NCBI GenBank assembly: GCA_011523395.1
Contig: WTGW01000114.1
Location: 1 to 51,328 of the forward strand
DNA: 51,328 bases
DNA from: Acidimicrobiia bacterium
GTDB lineage: Bacteria > Actinomycetota > Acidimicrobiia > Spongiisociales > Spongiisociaceae
Reading direction: 5' to 3'
Shown piece by piece: positions 25,549 to 34,056 of this stretch. The notes beneath the pieces were generated by a model, which was not told the DNA's origin, made no database searches, and worked only from the letters and a program-made list of their open reading frames with translations. Both the position numbers and the translations under genes were made by a program. Numbering within the stretch: position 1 is the stretch's first letter; the number at the start of each line of letters is the position of its first letter.

Positions 25549-26481
25549 TCATGGCGCTCCGGGGACTTCGACCTCGTCATGGGGGAACCCGACCATGAAG
25601 GCGAAGTCGCCGGGGTTGACGATCGTCGGAGTGGTCACCGCCATCAGGAGGATGCCTGGCCGGTCGATCTCGAACTCCTCCCAGACCTCCCCCGTGGCGG
25701 GGCTGGTGATCCATCCGAGGCGGCCCGCCGGGATCTCACTGCCGACCGAATCGGTGGACACGCCGCTCTGGAGTATGCCGCTAGTGGAAGCGAGGAACAG
25801 CGGCCGTTCGCGGATGACGGGCAGTCGCGACGGGCCGGTGGGAGCACCGCCTAGGTGGCCCCGGTAACGCAGCGTGTTCAGGCTGCCTTCGACGCCGGCG
25901 GCCGGGGAGGGCAGGCTCGCCCCTCCGAACTCGGGAAGGAAGCCTGAGAGGCCGCGCTCTACGGCTGTCGCGCTGACCTGGCCTCCCGGCCGGAAGTCCA
26001 CTACGACCGGCAGGTAGCCGAAGGAGGATGTGAGTTCGAGATCTCCGGCATCGTAGGAGTACCACAATGCCATGTCGGGCGTGCCCGAGTGGAGGTCGAT
26101 GACGCACTCGGCGTGCTCGTAGACGACGGTCGCGACGGCGTGAGCGACCTGGTCGGTGAGAAAGCCGGTCGGCGTCCCCGGAAAGCGCCGGTTCAGGTAC
26201 AGATGGTCGGGCGAGACTCGGGTGCCCACCTGGAGGGCGGGGAGGTTCACGGCTGCAGCCAGGAGAACCGTGCCCTTCAGTTGCTCCCCCATGAGGTGTC
26301 TCTCGAGGTCGTGAACCGCGATCGACCCGAGCGGTTTGTCGCCGTACAGCCCTGAGACTATGGCCGTCGCCGGTCCCGGCGTGGCGCCGCGGAGTTCGAC
26401 GAATCGGACCTGCCATGGTGCGCCGTCGATCCGGCGTCCGACGGGTACGCTCCACTCTCTACGTGTCGTGGCCGAGGTCAT
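25549..26481 (-). CDS. AstE/AspA-like protein missing two zinc ligands
   Basis: This 310-residue protein looks like the succinylglutamate desuccinylase/aspartoacylase (M14) family. LNRRFPG (residues 96-102, substrate-binding Asn-Arg) and VIDLHSG (His131, third zinc ligand) are clear. The first zinc motif, HxxE in GxHGDE, reads GLYGDK: His is Tyr46 and Glu is Lys49. With two of three ligands gone it is probably not a normal zinc hydrolase; it may bind ligand without catalysis or use another mechanism. The ATG has GAGGATC before it. It lies between the citryl-CoA-lyase-like gene (135 bp gap) and the flavoprotein gene. Confidence 0.8.
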   Translation of the reverse strand: MTSATTRREWSVPVGRRIDGAPWQVRFVELRGATPGPATAIVSGLYGDKPLGSIAVHDLERHLMGEQLKGTVLLAAAVNLPALQVGTRVSPDHLYLNRRFPGTPTGFLTDQVAHAVATVVYEHAECVIDLHSGTPDMALWYSYDAGDLELTSSFGYLPVVVDFRPGGQVSATAVERGLSGFLPEFGGASLPSPAAGVEGSLNTLRYRGHLGGAPTGPSRLPVIRERPLFLASTSGILQSGVSTDSVGSEIPAGRLGWITSPATGEVWEEFEIDRPGILLMAVTTPTIVNPGDFAFMVGFPHDEVEVPGAP

Positions 26482-26616
26482 GCGATCCTCGAGTCGATTG
26501 TCGTCATAACGTCTGATGGACCTTTCCCGGCACTGTGTTCGTCAGGTTGGGAGCCTTTGGATGCTAGGAGGGTGCTGAAGAGTGTCCAGATCGCCCGGCC
26601 GGCGGCAACGGCGGGA

Positions 26617-27369
26617 TCAAGGTCGACCGGCGTGGGACGACCTTGAACGGGTGTCCTTCCAGATCCGGCCGGCGATGGGGTGCGACGCCTCCTCCATGAC
26701 GTGTGCGAGGAGGCCCGCCGAGCGAGCGACGATCGAGAGGCCCCTGGCGAACCGCGGGGGCAGCCCCATGTCGGACACTATGGCGCCGATCGCTCCGGCG
26801 GCGTTCATCGGTACGGTCCTGCCCTTGGCTTCGCTCAGGGCACTCTCCACCAGGACGGCGGTGAGGAAGTGCTCCTCCGGGAGCCCCTGATCGATCTGGA
26901 CACGTCTGAGCGCCGTAACCCGGGCATCGCCGTCTCGGTGAATGGGGTGGCCGAAGCCGGGGATCACCGCCCCCTCCCTCAACCAGGCAGCCACGCTCTG
27001 AGAGACGACTTGCTCGCGCGTCTCGGCTGTGGAGTCGCTCACCAACCGCGCCAGCATCCCGGCAGCCTGCTCCGCCGTGCCGAGCAGCGCAGGACCGGCC
27101 CCGAGCAGGCCGGCGGCGACGGCACCCTGGAGGCTGTCCGGCGCACCGCGATACGTGAGACGCGCCGTGATAGCGGATGGAGTGAGGCCGTGCTCAGCGA
27201 CCGTCACCAGCATGGCGTCGATCATCGATTCCACGGATCGCTCGGGCATCTCTCCGATCGTGAGAAGGTAGAGCATCGAAGCGAAGCTGGTACCGCCGAT
27301 CAACTCCTCGGCCAGGTCGAGTCCATGGATGGTGATCCGGTCTCCGCTCGCATCGGCCAGTCCTGCCAT
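26617..27369 (-). CDS. Citryl-CoA-lyase-like protein (citrate synthase superfamily)
   Basis: This 250-residue protein carries only the core citrate-synthase fold. It has the active-site His in IPGFGHPIHRDGD (His141) and the C-terminal helix SAGLLAHVMEE. The first citrate-synthase histidine is absent (GPALLGTAEQA), which is also the case in the lyase domain of ATP-citrate lyase, and the length matches stand-alone citryl-CoA lyases. It should therefore cleave a citryl-CoA-like 3-hydroxy-3-carboxy acyl-CoA into an acyl-CoA and a 2-oxoacid. It follows the CoA ligase by 31 nt in the mutase operon. The chain attached to the citryl-like core is unknown. Confidence 0.83.
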   Translation of the reverse strand: MAGLADASGDRITIHGLDLAEELIGGTSFASMLYLLTIGEMPERSVESMIDAMLVTVAEHGLTPSAITARLTYRGAPDSLQGAVAAGLLGAGPALLGTAEQAAGMLARLVSDSTAETREQVVSQSVAAWLREGAVIPGFGHPIHRDGDARVTALRRVQIDQGLPEEHFLTAVLVESALSEAKGRTVPMNAAGAIGAIVSDMGLPPRFARGLSIVARSAGLLAHVMEEASHPIAGRIWKDTRSRSSHAGRP

Positions 27370-27400
27370 TCAGTCCTCTTCCTGGATTGTCACGAGCACC

Positions 27401-28942
27401 TCAGTTCACCTGGCGCGACTGTCGATCCCAGTGCCGACTCCTGAGGACCGACTTGAGGATCTTCCCGGTCGAGCCCTTCGCCAGCTCCTCCACCACCCAC
27501 ACCTCTCGCGGCTTCTTGTAGCCGGCCAGCCTGCGGGCCACCTCTGCAGCGACCTCCTCGGGGCTGACGGTGTGCCCGGGCCGTGCAACCACGTACGCCA
27601 CGACGCGTTCTCCCCATCGCTCGTCGGGCACTCCGATCACGGCTGACTCTAGAACGCCGGTGTGGTTGGCGATCGCCGCCTCGACTTCCGCAGGGTATAC
27701 GTTCAGCCCGCCGCTGATGACCATGTCCTTCTGCCGGTCGATGATTGTCAGGTAACCCTCATCGTCAAAGTACCCGATGTCCCCGGTTCGATAGAACCCG
27801 TCGACAAATGCCTCTCGAGTCGATTCCTCGTTCTTCCAGTATCCGATCATGACGCTCTCTGCTCGAGCCTGTATCTCACCCTCCGGTGAGCCGGAAGCAC
27901 CTGTCGGGACGAGGCGGAGCTCGACCGATCGCACCGCCTTGCCTGCTGACGCGAGACGCTGATCGGACGCATCTACATGATCGGAACGCGAGAGCACGGT
28001 GAGCGGATGCGGCGCCTCCGCCGCCCCGTACACCTGCACGAATACCGGGCCGAAGACATCGACGGCTCGTCTGATCGTGTTCGGATCGATGGGGGAGCCT
28101 CCGTACGAGATGTGTCGCAGGTTGAGCGTCGGTCTTTTCCGTGACTCGGCCTCCTCGGTGAGCACCGTGATCATTGTGGGCACGAGGAACGAGGCGGTCG
28201 CCCGCCGATGCAGCGCTTCATCCAGGAAGCGGCCCGGATCAAAGGAGGGGACCACGACATTGCGCGCTCCGCTGAGGGCATACGCGATCACCTTCGAGCC
28301 GCTGCCGTGTGACAGCGAGCCTGCGTGCAGCATGCCGTCCCCGGGCCTGACGTCGATCAACTCATCGAGCAGCATGTTCCAGGTCGCAGCCATCCGACTT
28401 CGAAAGGTGGACGTTGCGCCCTTCGGGCGGCCGGTGGTACCGGAGGTGTAAAGGATCACGCTCGGGTCGTCCGGTCGCCATGTGCGCCCCGGGGGCCGGT
28501 TTGCGGCTGCGAGTACATCTTCGTAGTCATGGGTTCCCCCGCCGCCCACCGACACGACCGTATCGAGTGCTTCAGCCTCGTCCACCAGGCTCAGGGCAGA
28601 ATCGGCCGATGCAGCTTCGGTGATCAGGACGGCCGCCCCGGAGTCGCTCACCAGATGCAGGCGTTCGGGCTGACTCAAGCGCACGTTGATCGGGACTTTG
28701 GGGTGGCCTGCCTTCACCAGGGCGATGTCGGCTTCTATGTACTCCATGCGATTGGAGGCGAGAATGGCGACCGGTCTACCCGCGGGGTTCAGTTCCAAAA
28801 GAGCCGACGCGAGGCGGTCTGACCGTTCGGAGAGTTGAGAGAACGTTTCGGTCCGCTCTCCGTCCTCTACGGCGACTCGTGACGCGTGCTGTCGGAATGA
28901 TCGGTCCAGCAGGGCACCGAGGTCAGCCGTCGTAGACGTCAC
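27401..28942 (-). CDS. AMP-forming acyl-CoA ligase
   Basis: This 513-residue ligase makes acyl-CoA from a free acid, ATP and CoA. It has the full ATP loop LYTSGTTGRPKGA, the A5 motif QVYGAAE, RTGDI, the hinge DRQKDMVISGG and the C-terminal catalytic Lys in STGKILKSVL. GTG 28942 was chosen: it overlaps the mutase stop in GTGA and has GGGGAA 7 nt upstream. GTG 28957 would overlap by 19 nt. It belongs to the same operon as the mutase and the citryl-CoA-lyase-like gene, so it probably supplies the thioester for one of them. It is not a close copy of the ligase at 12.5-14.1 kb. Confidence 0.9.
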   Translation of the reverse strand: MTSTTADLGALLDRSFRQHASRVAVEDGERTETFSQLSERSDRLASALLELNPAGRPVAILASNRMEYIEADIALVKAGHPKVPINVRLSQPERLHLVSDSGAAVLITEAASADSALSLVDEAEALDTVVSVGGGGTHDYEDVLAAANRPPGRTWRPDDPSVILYTSGTTGRPKGATSTFRSRMAATWNMLLDELIDVRPGDGMLHAGSLSHGSGSKVIAYALSGARNVVVPSFDPGRFLDEALHRRATASFLVPTMITVLTEEAESRKRPTLNLRHISYGGSPIDPNTIRRAVDVFGPVFVQVYGAAEAPHPLTVLSRSDHVDASDQRLASAGKAVRSVELRLVPTGASGSPEGEIQARAESVMIGYWKNEESTREAFVDGFYRTGDIGYFDDEGYLTIIDRQKDMVISGGLNVYPAEVEAAIANHTGVLESAVIGVPDERWGERVVAYVVARPGHTVSPEEVAAEVARRLAGYKKPREVWVVEELAKGSTGKILKSVLRSRHWDRQSRQVN

Positions 28943-30555
28943 CTGTAGGTTCCCCACTCGTCCCGAAGCACGGAGGTGATCTCGCCGACGGTCGCGTAGG
29001 ACTTGACTGCTTGGAGAATCGACTGCATGGAGTTACGGCCCGTGGCGGCCGCCTCCCTCACCTCCGCGAGCGCGGCGTCTACATCCGCTCTGTTGCGATC
29101 GGCGCGAAGGCTCCGCAGTTTCTCGACCTTCATCTCCTCTCCTTCGTTTGCGATCGAAAAAGCGGCGGTGGGTGTGGGAGCACCGCCGGCGTATCGGTTC
29201 ACACCGATACGGGGCCGCGTGCCGTCGTCGATGCTGCGTTGGAGCGCATAGGCCTCCCGCTCGATCTCCGCTCCGATCCAGCCGCTCTCCAGAGCCGCGA
29301 GCGCTCCGCCCTGATCCGCGATCTGGTTCATGTACTCGAGGATCTTGCTGTGGAGTTGGTCGGTCAGCCATTCCACGAAATAGGACCCGCCTAGGGGATC
29401 GGCTGTACGGGGGACGCCGGTCTCCAGTGCGATGATCTGCTGGGCGCGGAGAGACAGGTTGGCTGCTTCCGCCGAGGGAAGGCCGATCGCCTCGTCGTAC
29501 GACGACGTGGCCAGGGTCTGAACACCTCCCAGTACCGCAGCGAGCGCCTCGAACGCGACCCTCGACAGGTTGTTCATATGCTCCTGCGCCGTCAGAGATC
29601 CGCCGAGCGTGTACACGAAGATGTTGAGAGCCTGGCTCTCCGGGTCCGCAGCCCGGTAGCGATCGCGCATGAGATGGGCCCACATCCGGCGGGCCGCGCG
29701 GTACTTCGCCACCTCCTCGAAGATGTCGAGGTCGGCAGAGAGGAACATGAAGAGATTGGGGGCGAAGTCGTCCACCGAGAGCCCTCTCCTGAGGGCAGCC
29801 TCGATGTACTCGATGCCGTTCGCAGCGGCGATGGCCACCTCTTGGATGGCGTTGGCGCCCGAATCTCGAATGTGATACCCGCAGAATTCGATCGGCTCCC
29901 AGTGGGGGAGATGTCTCGCGCAGTACTCGACGAGATCGATCGAGAATTCCAGGCCGCGCCGGGGTGGGAAGATCTGCGTGCCACGTGCCACGTACTCCTT
30001 CAGCACGTCGTTCTGGAACATCACTCGGAAGCTGTCGGGCGTGCCCCCCATCCTCTCCGACGCGGCGATGATGAGTGAGGCGGCGATCGGGCCAATAGAG
30101 TTCGCGGTCGTCCGTATCTGGTGGAGTTGATGGAGTGGTATCCCATCGAGCAGCTCTTCCATGTCGGCCAGGGAGTCGATCGGTACCCCGACCTTGCCGA
30201 CCTCGCCCTTGGCCAGCGGGTCGTCGGAGTCGAGGCCGTTCTGCGTCGGCAGGTCGAGAGCGATGGAGAAGCCCTTCTGGCCTTGGGCAAGGAGCGACTT
30301 GATCCGGGTGTTCGTCTCCCGGGGGGTCGCGTACCCGGAGTACTGTCCCATGACCCAGAGCCCTTCGCGGTACATCCCCTCGCGAATCCCTCTCGTGAAC
30401 GGGAACCGGCCGGGCGCACCGATGTCGGCTGCCGGCTCGATCTCCTCGAGCGCATCTGGTCCATACCACGACTCGAGTGGTATCCCGGACTGGGTTACGG
30501 TCGGGAATCCTGGCGGTGGGTGGGGAGACTTGTCCTCTGGGCTTTCGTTCCTCAC
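28939..30555 (-). CDS. Methylmalonyl-CoA-mutase-type large subunit without B12 domain
   Basis: This protein of about 538 residues is the catalytic barrel of a B12-dependent acyl-CoA mutase. Unlike the mutase at 14.5-16.1 kb it keeps the main methylmalonyl-CoA mutase residues: Tyr72 in GQYSGY (Tyr89), Gln181, Arg191 in YVARGT (Arg207) and His228 in GYHIRDSG (His244). The Arg before Gln-Tyr is Gly. It ends without the cobalamin-binding domain, and no B12 subunit is adjacent. GTG 30555 was chosen since TATGCT lies 8 nt upstream (leaderless); longer frames run into meaB on the other strand. The first downstream partner is a CoA ligase. Confidence 0.9.
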   Translation of the reverse strand: MRNESPEDKSPHPPPGFPTVTQSGIPLESWYGPDALEEIEPAADIGAPGRFPFTRGIREGMYREGLWVMGQYSGYATPRETNTRIKSLLAQGQKGFSIALDLPTQNGLDSDDPLAKGEVGKVGVPIDSLADMEELLDGIPLHQLHQIRTTANSIGPIAASLIIAASERMGGTPDSFRVMFQNDVLKEYVARGTQIFPPRRGLEFSIDLVEYCARHLPHWEPIEFCGYHIRDSGANAIQEVAIAAANGIEYIEAALRRGLSVDDFAPNLFMFLSADLDIFEEVAKYRAARRMWAHLMRDRYRAADPESQALNIFVYTLGGSLTAQEHMNNLSRVAFEALAAVLGGVQTLATSSYDEAIGLPSAEAANLSLRAQQIIALETGVPRTADPLGGSYFVEWLTDQLHSKILEYMNQIADQGGALAALESGWIGAEIEREAYALQRSIDDGTRPRIGVNRYAGGAPTPTAAFSIANEGEEMKVEKLRSLRADRNRADVDAALAEVREAAATGRNSMQSILQAVKSYATVGEITSVLRDEWGTYR

Positions 30556-30563
30556 TTCTTGGA

Positions 30564-30571
30564 AGCATAAT
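30564..30571. promoter_or_regulatory. Overlapping divergent -10 elements (mutase / meaB)
   Basis: AGCATAAT gives TATGCT on the minus strand (30569-30564), 8 nt before GTG 30555, and CATAAT on the plus strand (30566-30571), 8 nt before ATG 30580. Both genes would be leaderless and fired from one shared patch, in a divergent region of only 24 bp. Confidence 0.5.
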
Positions 30572-30579
30572 CCGCGGGC

Positions 30580-31554
30580 ATGGAAGCCTCTCAGCGGGTC
30601 TCGGACCCCGGAACCGCAGCAGGCGCAACCCTTTTCGGGGGGGATCGACGAGCGCTCGCACGGGCGATCAGCCGCTGCGAGCGTGAGCCTGATTCGGTGG
30701 GTCAGCTGCTCGAGCGCGCCCACGCCCACGCCACCGGCGCGCTCCGAATCGGGATCACCGGCCCGCCGGGATCAGGCAAGAGCACGCTCACCGACAGGCT
30801 GCTCCGTGCCTACCGGCGGGACGGACGCAAGGTGGCCGTCGTCGCCACAGACCCGTCCAGCCCCTACTCCGGTGGTTCTCTCCTGGGGGATCGTGTCCGG
30901 ATGGGATCTCACGCGGGCGACCTGGGCGTGTTCATCCGTTCGATGTCCACGCGTGGCCGGCTCGGCGGGTTGAACGCGTCGGCCGAGATGGTGGCTGTCC
31001 TTCTCGACGCGGAGGGCTACGGACCGATCATCTTCGAGACGGTCGGCGTCGGCCAGTCCGAGGTAGAGGTGATCGACCGTACCGACACCGTGGTCGTGGT
31101 CGTGGCCCCGGGCTTCGGCGATGACATCCAGGCGGAGAAGGCAGGCCTCATGGAAGTCGGTGATGTCTTCGTAGTGAACAAGGCCGACAACCCCGGAGCG
31201 ACCAGAGCGGCGAGAACGCTGGAGAACATGGTGTCGATGTGCCCCGGCCACGGCTGGCGACCACCGGTGCTGCTCACCGTGGCCAAGACCGGTGAGGGGG
31301 TCGATGAGGTGGTCGACGCCATCCGGTCGCACCACGAGAGCATGGCCGATTCGGGCGCGCTGCGATCCAGGCGTCGGGCACGGGCCGAGGCGGAGATATC
31401 GCGGATGATCGAGAGGCTGGCGGCACAGGCAACGGAGCCGGAGGTGGCCCGGTATTCGGAGGCTGTGATAGCCGGCGCCACCGATCCGTGGAGTGCCGCC
31501 GCGGAGATCTTCGACTCATTCCGAACCGGAGAACACCGACCGCGAGGACAGTGA
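30580..31554 (+). CDS. meaB: MeaB/ArgK-type G-protein chaperone of B12-dependent mutases
   Basis: This 324-residue GTPase loads and protects adenosylcobalamin in methylmalonyl-CoA mutase-type enzymes. It has the P-loop GPPGSGKST (61-69), the DPSSPYSGGSLLGDRVRM segment that is diagnostic for MeaB, the switch-III/II region ETVGVGQSE, and NKAD for guanine specificity. A C-terminal dimerisation arm follows (about 270-310). It diverges from the mutase large subunit with 24 bp between the starts, so the two are probably co-expressed. Length is typical. It is the only B12-enzyme chaperone in the window and may serve both mutases. Confidence 0.95.
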   Translation: MEASQRVSDPGTAAGATLFGGDRRALARAISRCEREPDSVGQLLERAHAHATGALRIGITGPPGSGKSTLTDRLLRAYRRDGRKVAVVATDPSSPYSGGSLLGDRVRMGSHAGDLGVFIRSMSTRGRLGGLNASAEMVAVLLDAEGYGPIIFETVGVGQSEVEVIDRTDTVVVVVAPGFGDDIQAEKAGLMEVGDVFVVNKADNPGATRAARTLENMVSMCPGHGWRPPVLLTVAKTGEGVDEVVDAIRSHHESMADSGALRSRRRARAEAEISRMIERLAAQATEPEVARYSEAVIAGATDPWSAAAEIFDSFRTGEHRPRGQ

Positions 31555-31599
31555 TCGCGAGGTCCGCCGCGGACGGCCACGCGGGATACCTCAGAGGAT

Positions 31600-31620
31600 C
31601 CGGCTCCATGCTCGAGCCGG
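31600..31620. terminator. Hairpin between convergent meaB and livF
   Basis: CCGGCTC (31600-31606) and GAGCCGG (31614-31620) form a perfect 7-bp stem with a 7-nt loop. A smaller stem GTCCG/CGGAC lies at 31562-31574. There is no T-run, so this is a possible bidirectional, factor-dependent stop rather than a textbook intrinsic terminator. Confidence 0.4.
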
Positions 31621-31631
31621 CCGCATTGCGG

Positions 31632-32330
31632 TCACGCCAGGTATGCGTCGATCGTCTCCTGCGAGTTCCGCAGGGTCGCCGACGGACCCTCGATTGCGAT
31701 CGAGCCTCTGTGGAGCAGGTACGTGTGGTCGGAGATGGCCAGGGCGAGTTCGGCGTTCTGCTCGATGACGAGGATCGACAGTCCTTCGGCGTGCAGCCGG
31801 GTTATCGAGGTATAGACCTCGTCCACGATGGCCGGAGCGAGCCCGATCGCCGGACTGTCTATGAGCAGCAGCTCCGGGTCGGTTATTAAGACCCGACCGA
31901 TAGCGACCATCTGCTGCTCGCCGCCGCTGAGAGTCCCCGCATATTGCGTGCGCCGCTCCTTGAGGAGGGGGAACAGTTCGAAGATGCGGGCGAGCATGTC
32001 ACGGATGTTGGAACGCCTCGCGGCGGCTCCTAGTGCCAGGTTCTCCTCGACGGTGAGCGGGGCGACCACGGAGGTCGGTCGCTCCATCAGGAACGCGAGG
32101 CCGTGGTGGACGAGTTGGTGAGTCGGCCATCCGGTGATGTCGCGTTCACCGAACCTCACGGTCCCGCTGTCGGGACTATGCATGCCCGCGATCGTTTTGA
32201 GGATCGTGGACTTGCCCGACCCGTTCGAACCGATGAGCGACACCATCGCCCCCCGGTCGACTTGCAGGTCAACGTTGTTGACTGCCCGTATGTTGCCGTA
32301 GCTTGACGAGAGATTCGATACGCGCAGCAT
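31632..32330 (-). CDS. livF: Liv-type ABC importer ATPase LivF, with altered Walker B
   Basis: This 232-residue ABC ATPase is the LivF partner of a branched-chain-amino-acid-type importer. Walker A GSNGSGKST (34-42) and the signature LSGGEQQM (about 134-141) are intact. In Walker B the catalytic glutamate is replaced: LLLIDSP has Ser159 where LDEP is expected. ATP hydrolysis at this site is probably slow or lost, so the importer may be asymmetric with the fused LivG domain doing the work. The start lies inside the livM-livG gene, overlapping it by 62 nt. Confidence 0.88.
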   Translation of the reverse strand: MLRVSNLSSSYGNIRAVNNVDLQVDRGAMVSLIGSNGSGKSTILKTIAGMHSPDSGTVRFGERDITGWPTHQLVHHGLAFLMERPTSVVAPLTVEENLALGAAARRSNIRDMLARIFELFPLLKERRTQYAGTLSGGEQQMVAIGRVLITDPELLLIDSPAIGLAPAIVDEVYTSITRLHAEGLSILVIEQNAELALAISDHTYLLHRGSIAIEGPSATLRNSQETIDAYLA

Positions 32331-34056
32331 CAGCTTTCCTTCCGAAGTAAGCCTCGATCACCGTGGGGTCGGACAGGCAGTCGGCCGGCGCGCCTTCTGC
32401 CAGCAGCCTGCCGAAGTCCATCACGATCGCCAGTTCGCAGTAGTTGAGCACGAGCTCGAGGTTGTGCTCGATGACGACCACCGTGAGGCCCCGGTCCGTC
32501 AGGCTGAGCATCAGCTCACCGATCGCCTGGGAGCCGAGCTTGTGCATGCCCGCCGTCGGCTCGTCCAGCAGCAGGACCGATGGCTCCATGGCCAGGGCCC
32601 GAGCGATCTCGACCCGGCGCTGGTTGGCGTAGGACAGGGTGGCGGCATACTGATCGGGTTGGCCGATCACTCCGACCAGGTCCATCAGTGCTCTCGCCCG
32701 CTCGGCCAGGTCCGCCCGTTCGCGCCGGTCGCGAGGTGTCATGAACACGGGATCCCAGAAGTTGGTCCGGCGCTCGCGATCGAAGCCGACCATTATGTTC
32801 TCCACGACCGTCAGGTCCTCGAACAGCTGCACGGTCTGGTAGGTACGGGCCACTCCCTCGCGGGCGATGTCGGTCTGTTTCCATCCCGTCATGTCCTGGC
32901 CGAGAATCCGGATCGTTCCGCGATCCGCTTCGTCTCCCCCGCTCATGACCGAGAGCAGGGTTGACTTCCCGGCCCCGTTCGGTCCCACGATCCCGAAAAC
33001 GGACCCTTCGGGAACGGTGAAGGTGAGATCGCTGATCGCCACCAGGCCGCCGTATGTCTTGCGGAGGCCCTCGACGCTCAGGGCAGTCGGCCGATCCTGC
33101 GCCGGGTCGACCTCCGACGCCGTCCGGCCCGTCAGGTTGAGACTCCACAGTTCGTCCTCTCCCTCTTGCCCTCCGTCGGCTGGCAGCTCACCACGGCCGG
33201 AGTGGATGTTGGTCGACTGTTTCTTGAGTTCCCTCCGTACCTTGCGGGTGGGATCGACCAGGCCGCGCGGGAGGTAGATCATGATCAGGATCAGGAGCAC
33301 ACCGTTCACGATGGTCTCGCCCTGGGTGAGGAAACGGCGGAGGATCTCAGGAAGGACCGTGAAGACGAACGCTCCGACGATCCCCCCGAACCAGTGGCGG
33401 TTCCCTCCCAGGACCACCGCGGCGAGCATCACGAAGGCAATGTTCACGTAGAACGTGTCGGGCGACAGGAACTGCACGAGGCTCGCGTAGACGACCCCTG
33501 CCAATCCTGCGATCGCGCCACTCAACATCCACAAGGACCGACGCGTGGCGTAAACATCGATTGCGAGCGATGCGGCGACTTCAGGGTGGCTGCGGACGGC
33601 TTCGGCGGCAAGCCCGAGCCGCGACCTGCTGTGGCGAGACATCACCCACATCACCGCGCCGAGGGCGGCGAAGAGATGCCACGGCTCGATCAGCCGGGTG
33701 ATCGGGGCGCCGTCCACACCGCCGGTGACGGAGTCGAGATTCAGCACGACCACCCGCGCCATCAACACGAGAGCGATCGTTGCCAGCGCCACCCAATGGC
33801 TCTCGAGCCTCGCCAAGGGGATGCTGACCAGGAGGCCCGACAGAAGCCCGACCACAACTCCCGCGACGAGTACGAGCTCGATGGGGACGTTGTGGTCCTC
33901 CACGAGGGCGAGGCTTACAAATCCCGTGACCGCCGCCATCGGTGTGCCGGCGAGACTCAGGATGCCGCCTCGAAGCGCTGCGTAGGTGGCGATCGCGAAG
34001 AGAGCGAACGCGATGGAGAATTCGACCGTGGACGCGTAGTGGCCCAGGAACGCCAT
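32269..34056 (-). CDS. Fused Liv permease and ATPase (LivM-LivG)
   Basis: This 595-residue protein joins two importer subunits. Residues about 1-285 are the LivM permease with around eight membrane segments and the cytoplasmic coupling stretch RSRLGLAAEAVRSHPEVAASLAID (segment EAVRSHPEVAASL). A charged linker follows (about 285-320). Residues about 320-575 are the LivG ATPase with Walker A GPNGAGKST, signature LSYANQRR and a normal Walker B LLLDEPTAG. Fusions of LivM and LivG are known in actinobacteria and proteobacteria. It starts in a TGATG overlap with livH. The substrate class is inferred from the family: branched-chain amino acids, short amides or small carboxylates. Confidence 0.9.
   Translation of the reverse strand: MAFLGHYASTVEFSIAFALFAIATYAALRGGILSLAGTPMAAVTGFVSLALVEDHNVPIELVLVAGVVVGLLSGLLVSIPLARLESHWVALATIALVLMARVVVLNLDSVTGGVDGAPITRLIEPWHLFAALGAVMWVMSRHSRSRLGLAAEAVRSHPEVAASLAIDVYATRRSLWMLSGAIAGLAGVVYASLVQFLSPDTFYVNIAFVMLAAVVLGGNRHWFGGIVGAFVFTVLPEILRRFLTQGETIVNGVLLILIMIYLPRGLVDPTRKVRRELKKQSTNIHSGRGELPADGGQEGEDELWSLNLTGRTASEVDPAQDRPTALSVEGLRKTYGGLVAISDLTFTVPEGSVFGIVGPNGAGKSTLLSVMSGGDEADRGTIRILGQDMTGWKQTDIAREGVARTYQTVQLFEDLTVVENIMVGFDRERRTNFWDPVFMTPRDRRERADLAERARALMDLVGVIGQPDQYAATLSYANQRRVEIARALAMEPSVLLLDEPTAGMHKLGSQAIGELMLSLTDRGLTVVVIEHNLELVLNYCELAIVMDFGRLLAEGAPADCLSDPTVIEAYFGRKADAARIESLVKLRQHTGSQQR

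Noticed and set aside
26617-27369. Damaged citrate synthase because the first active-site His is missing
   Set aside because: Lyase domains of ATP-citrate lyase also lack that residue, and the length fits stand-alone citryl-CoA lyases, so the gene is probably intact.
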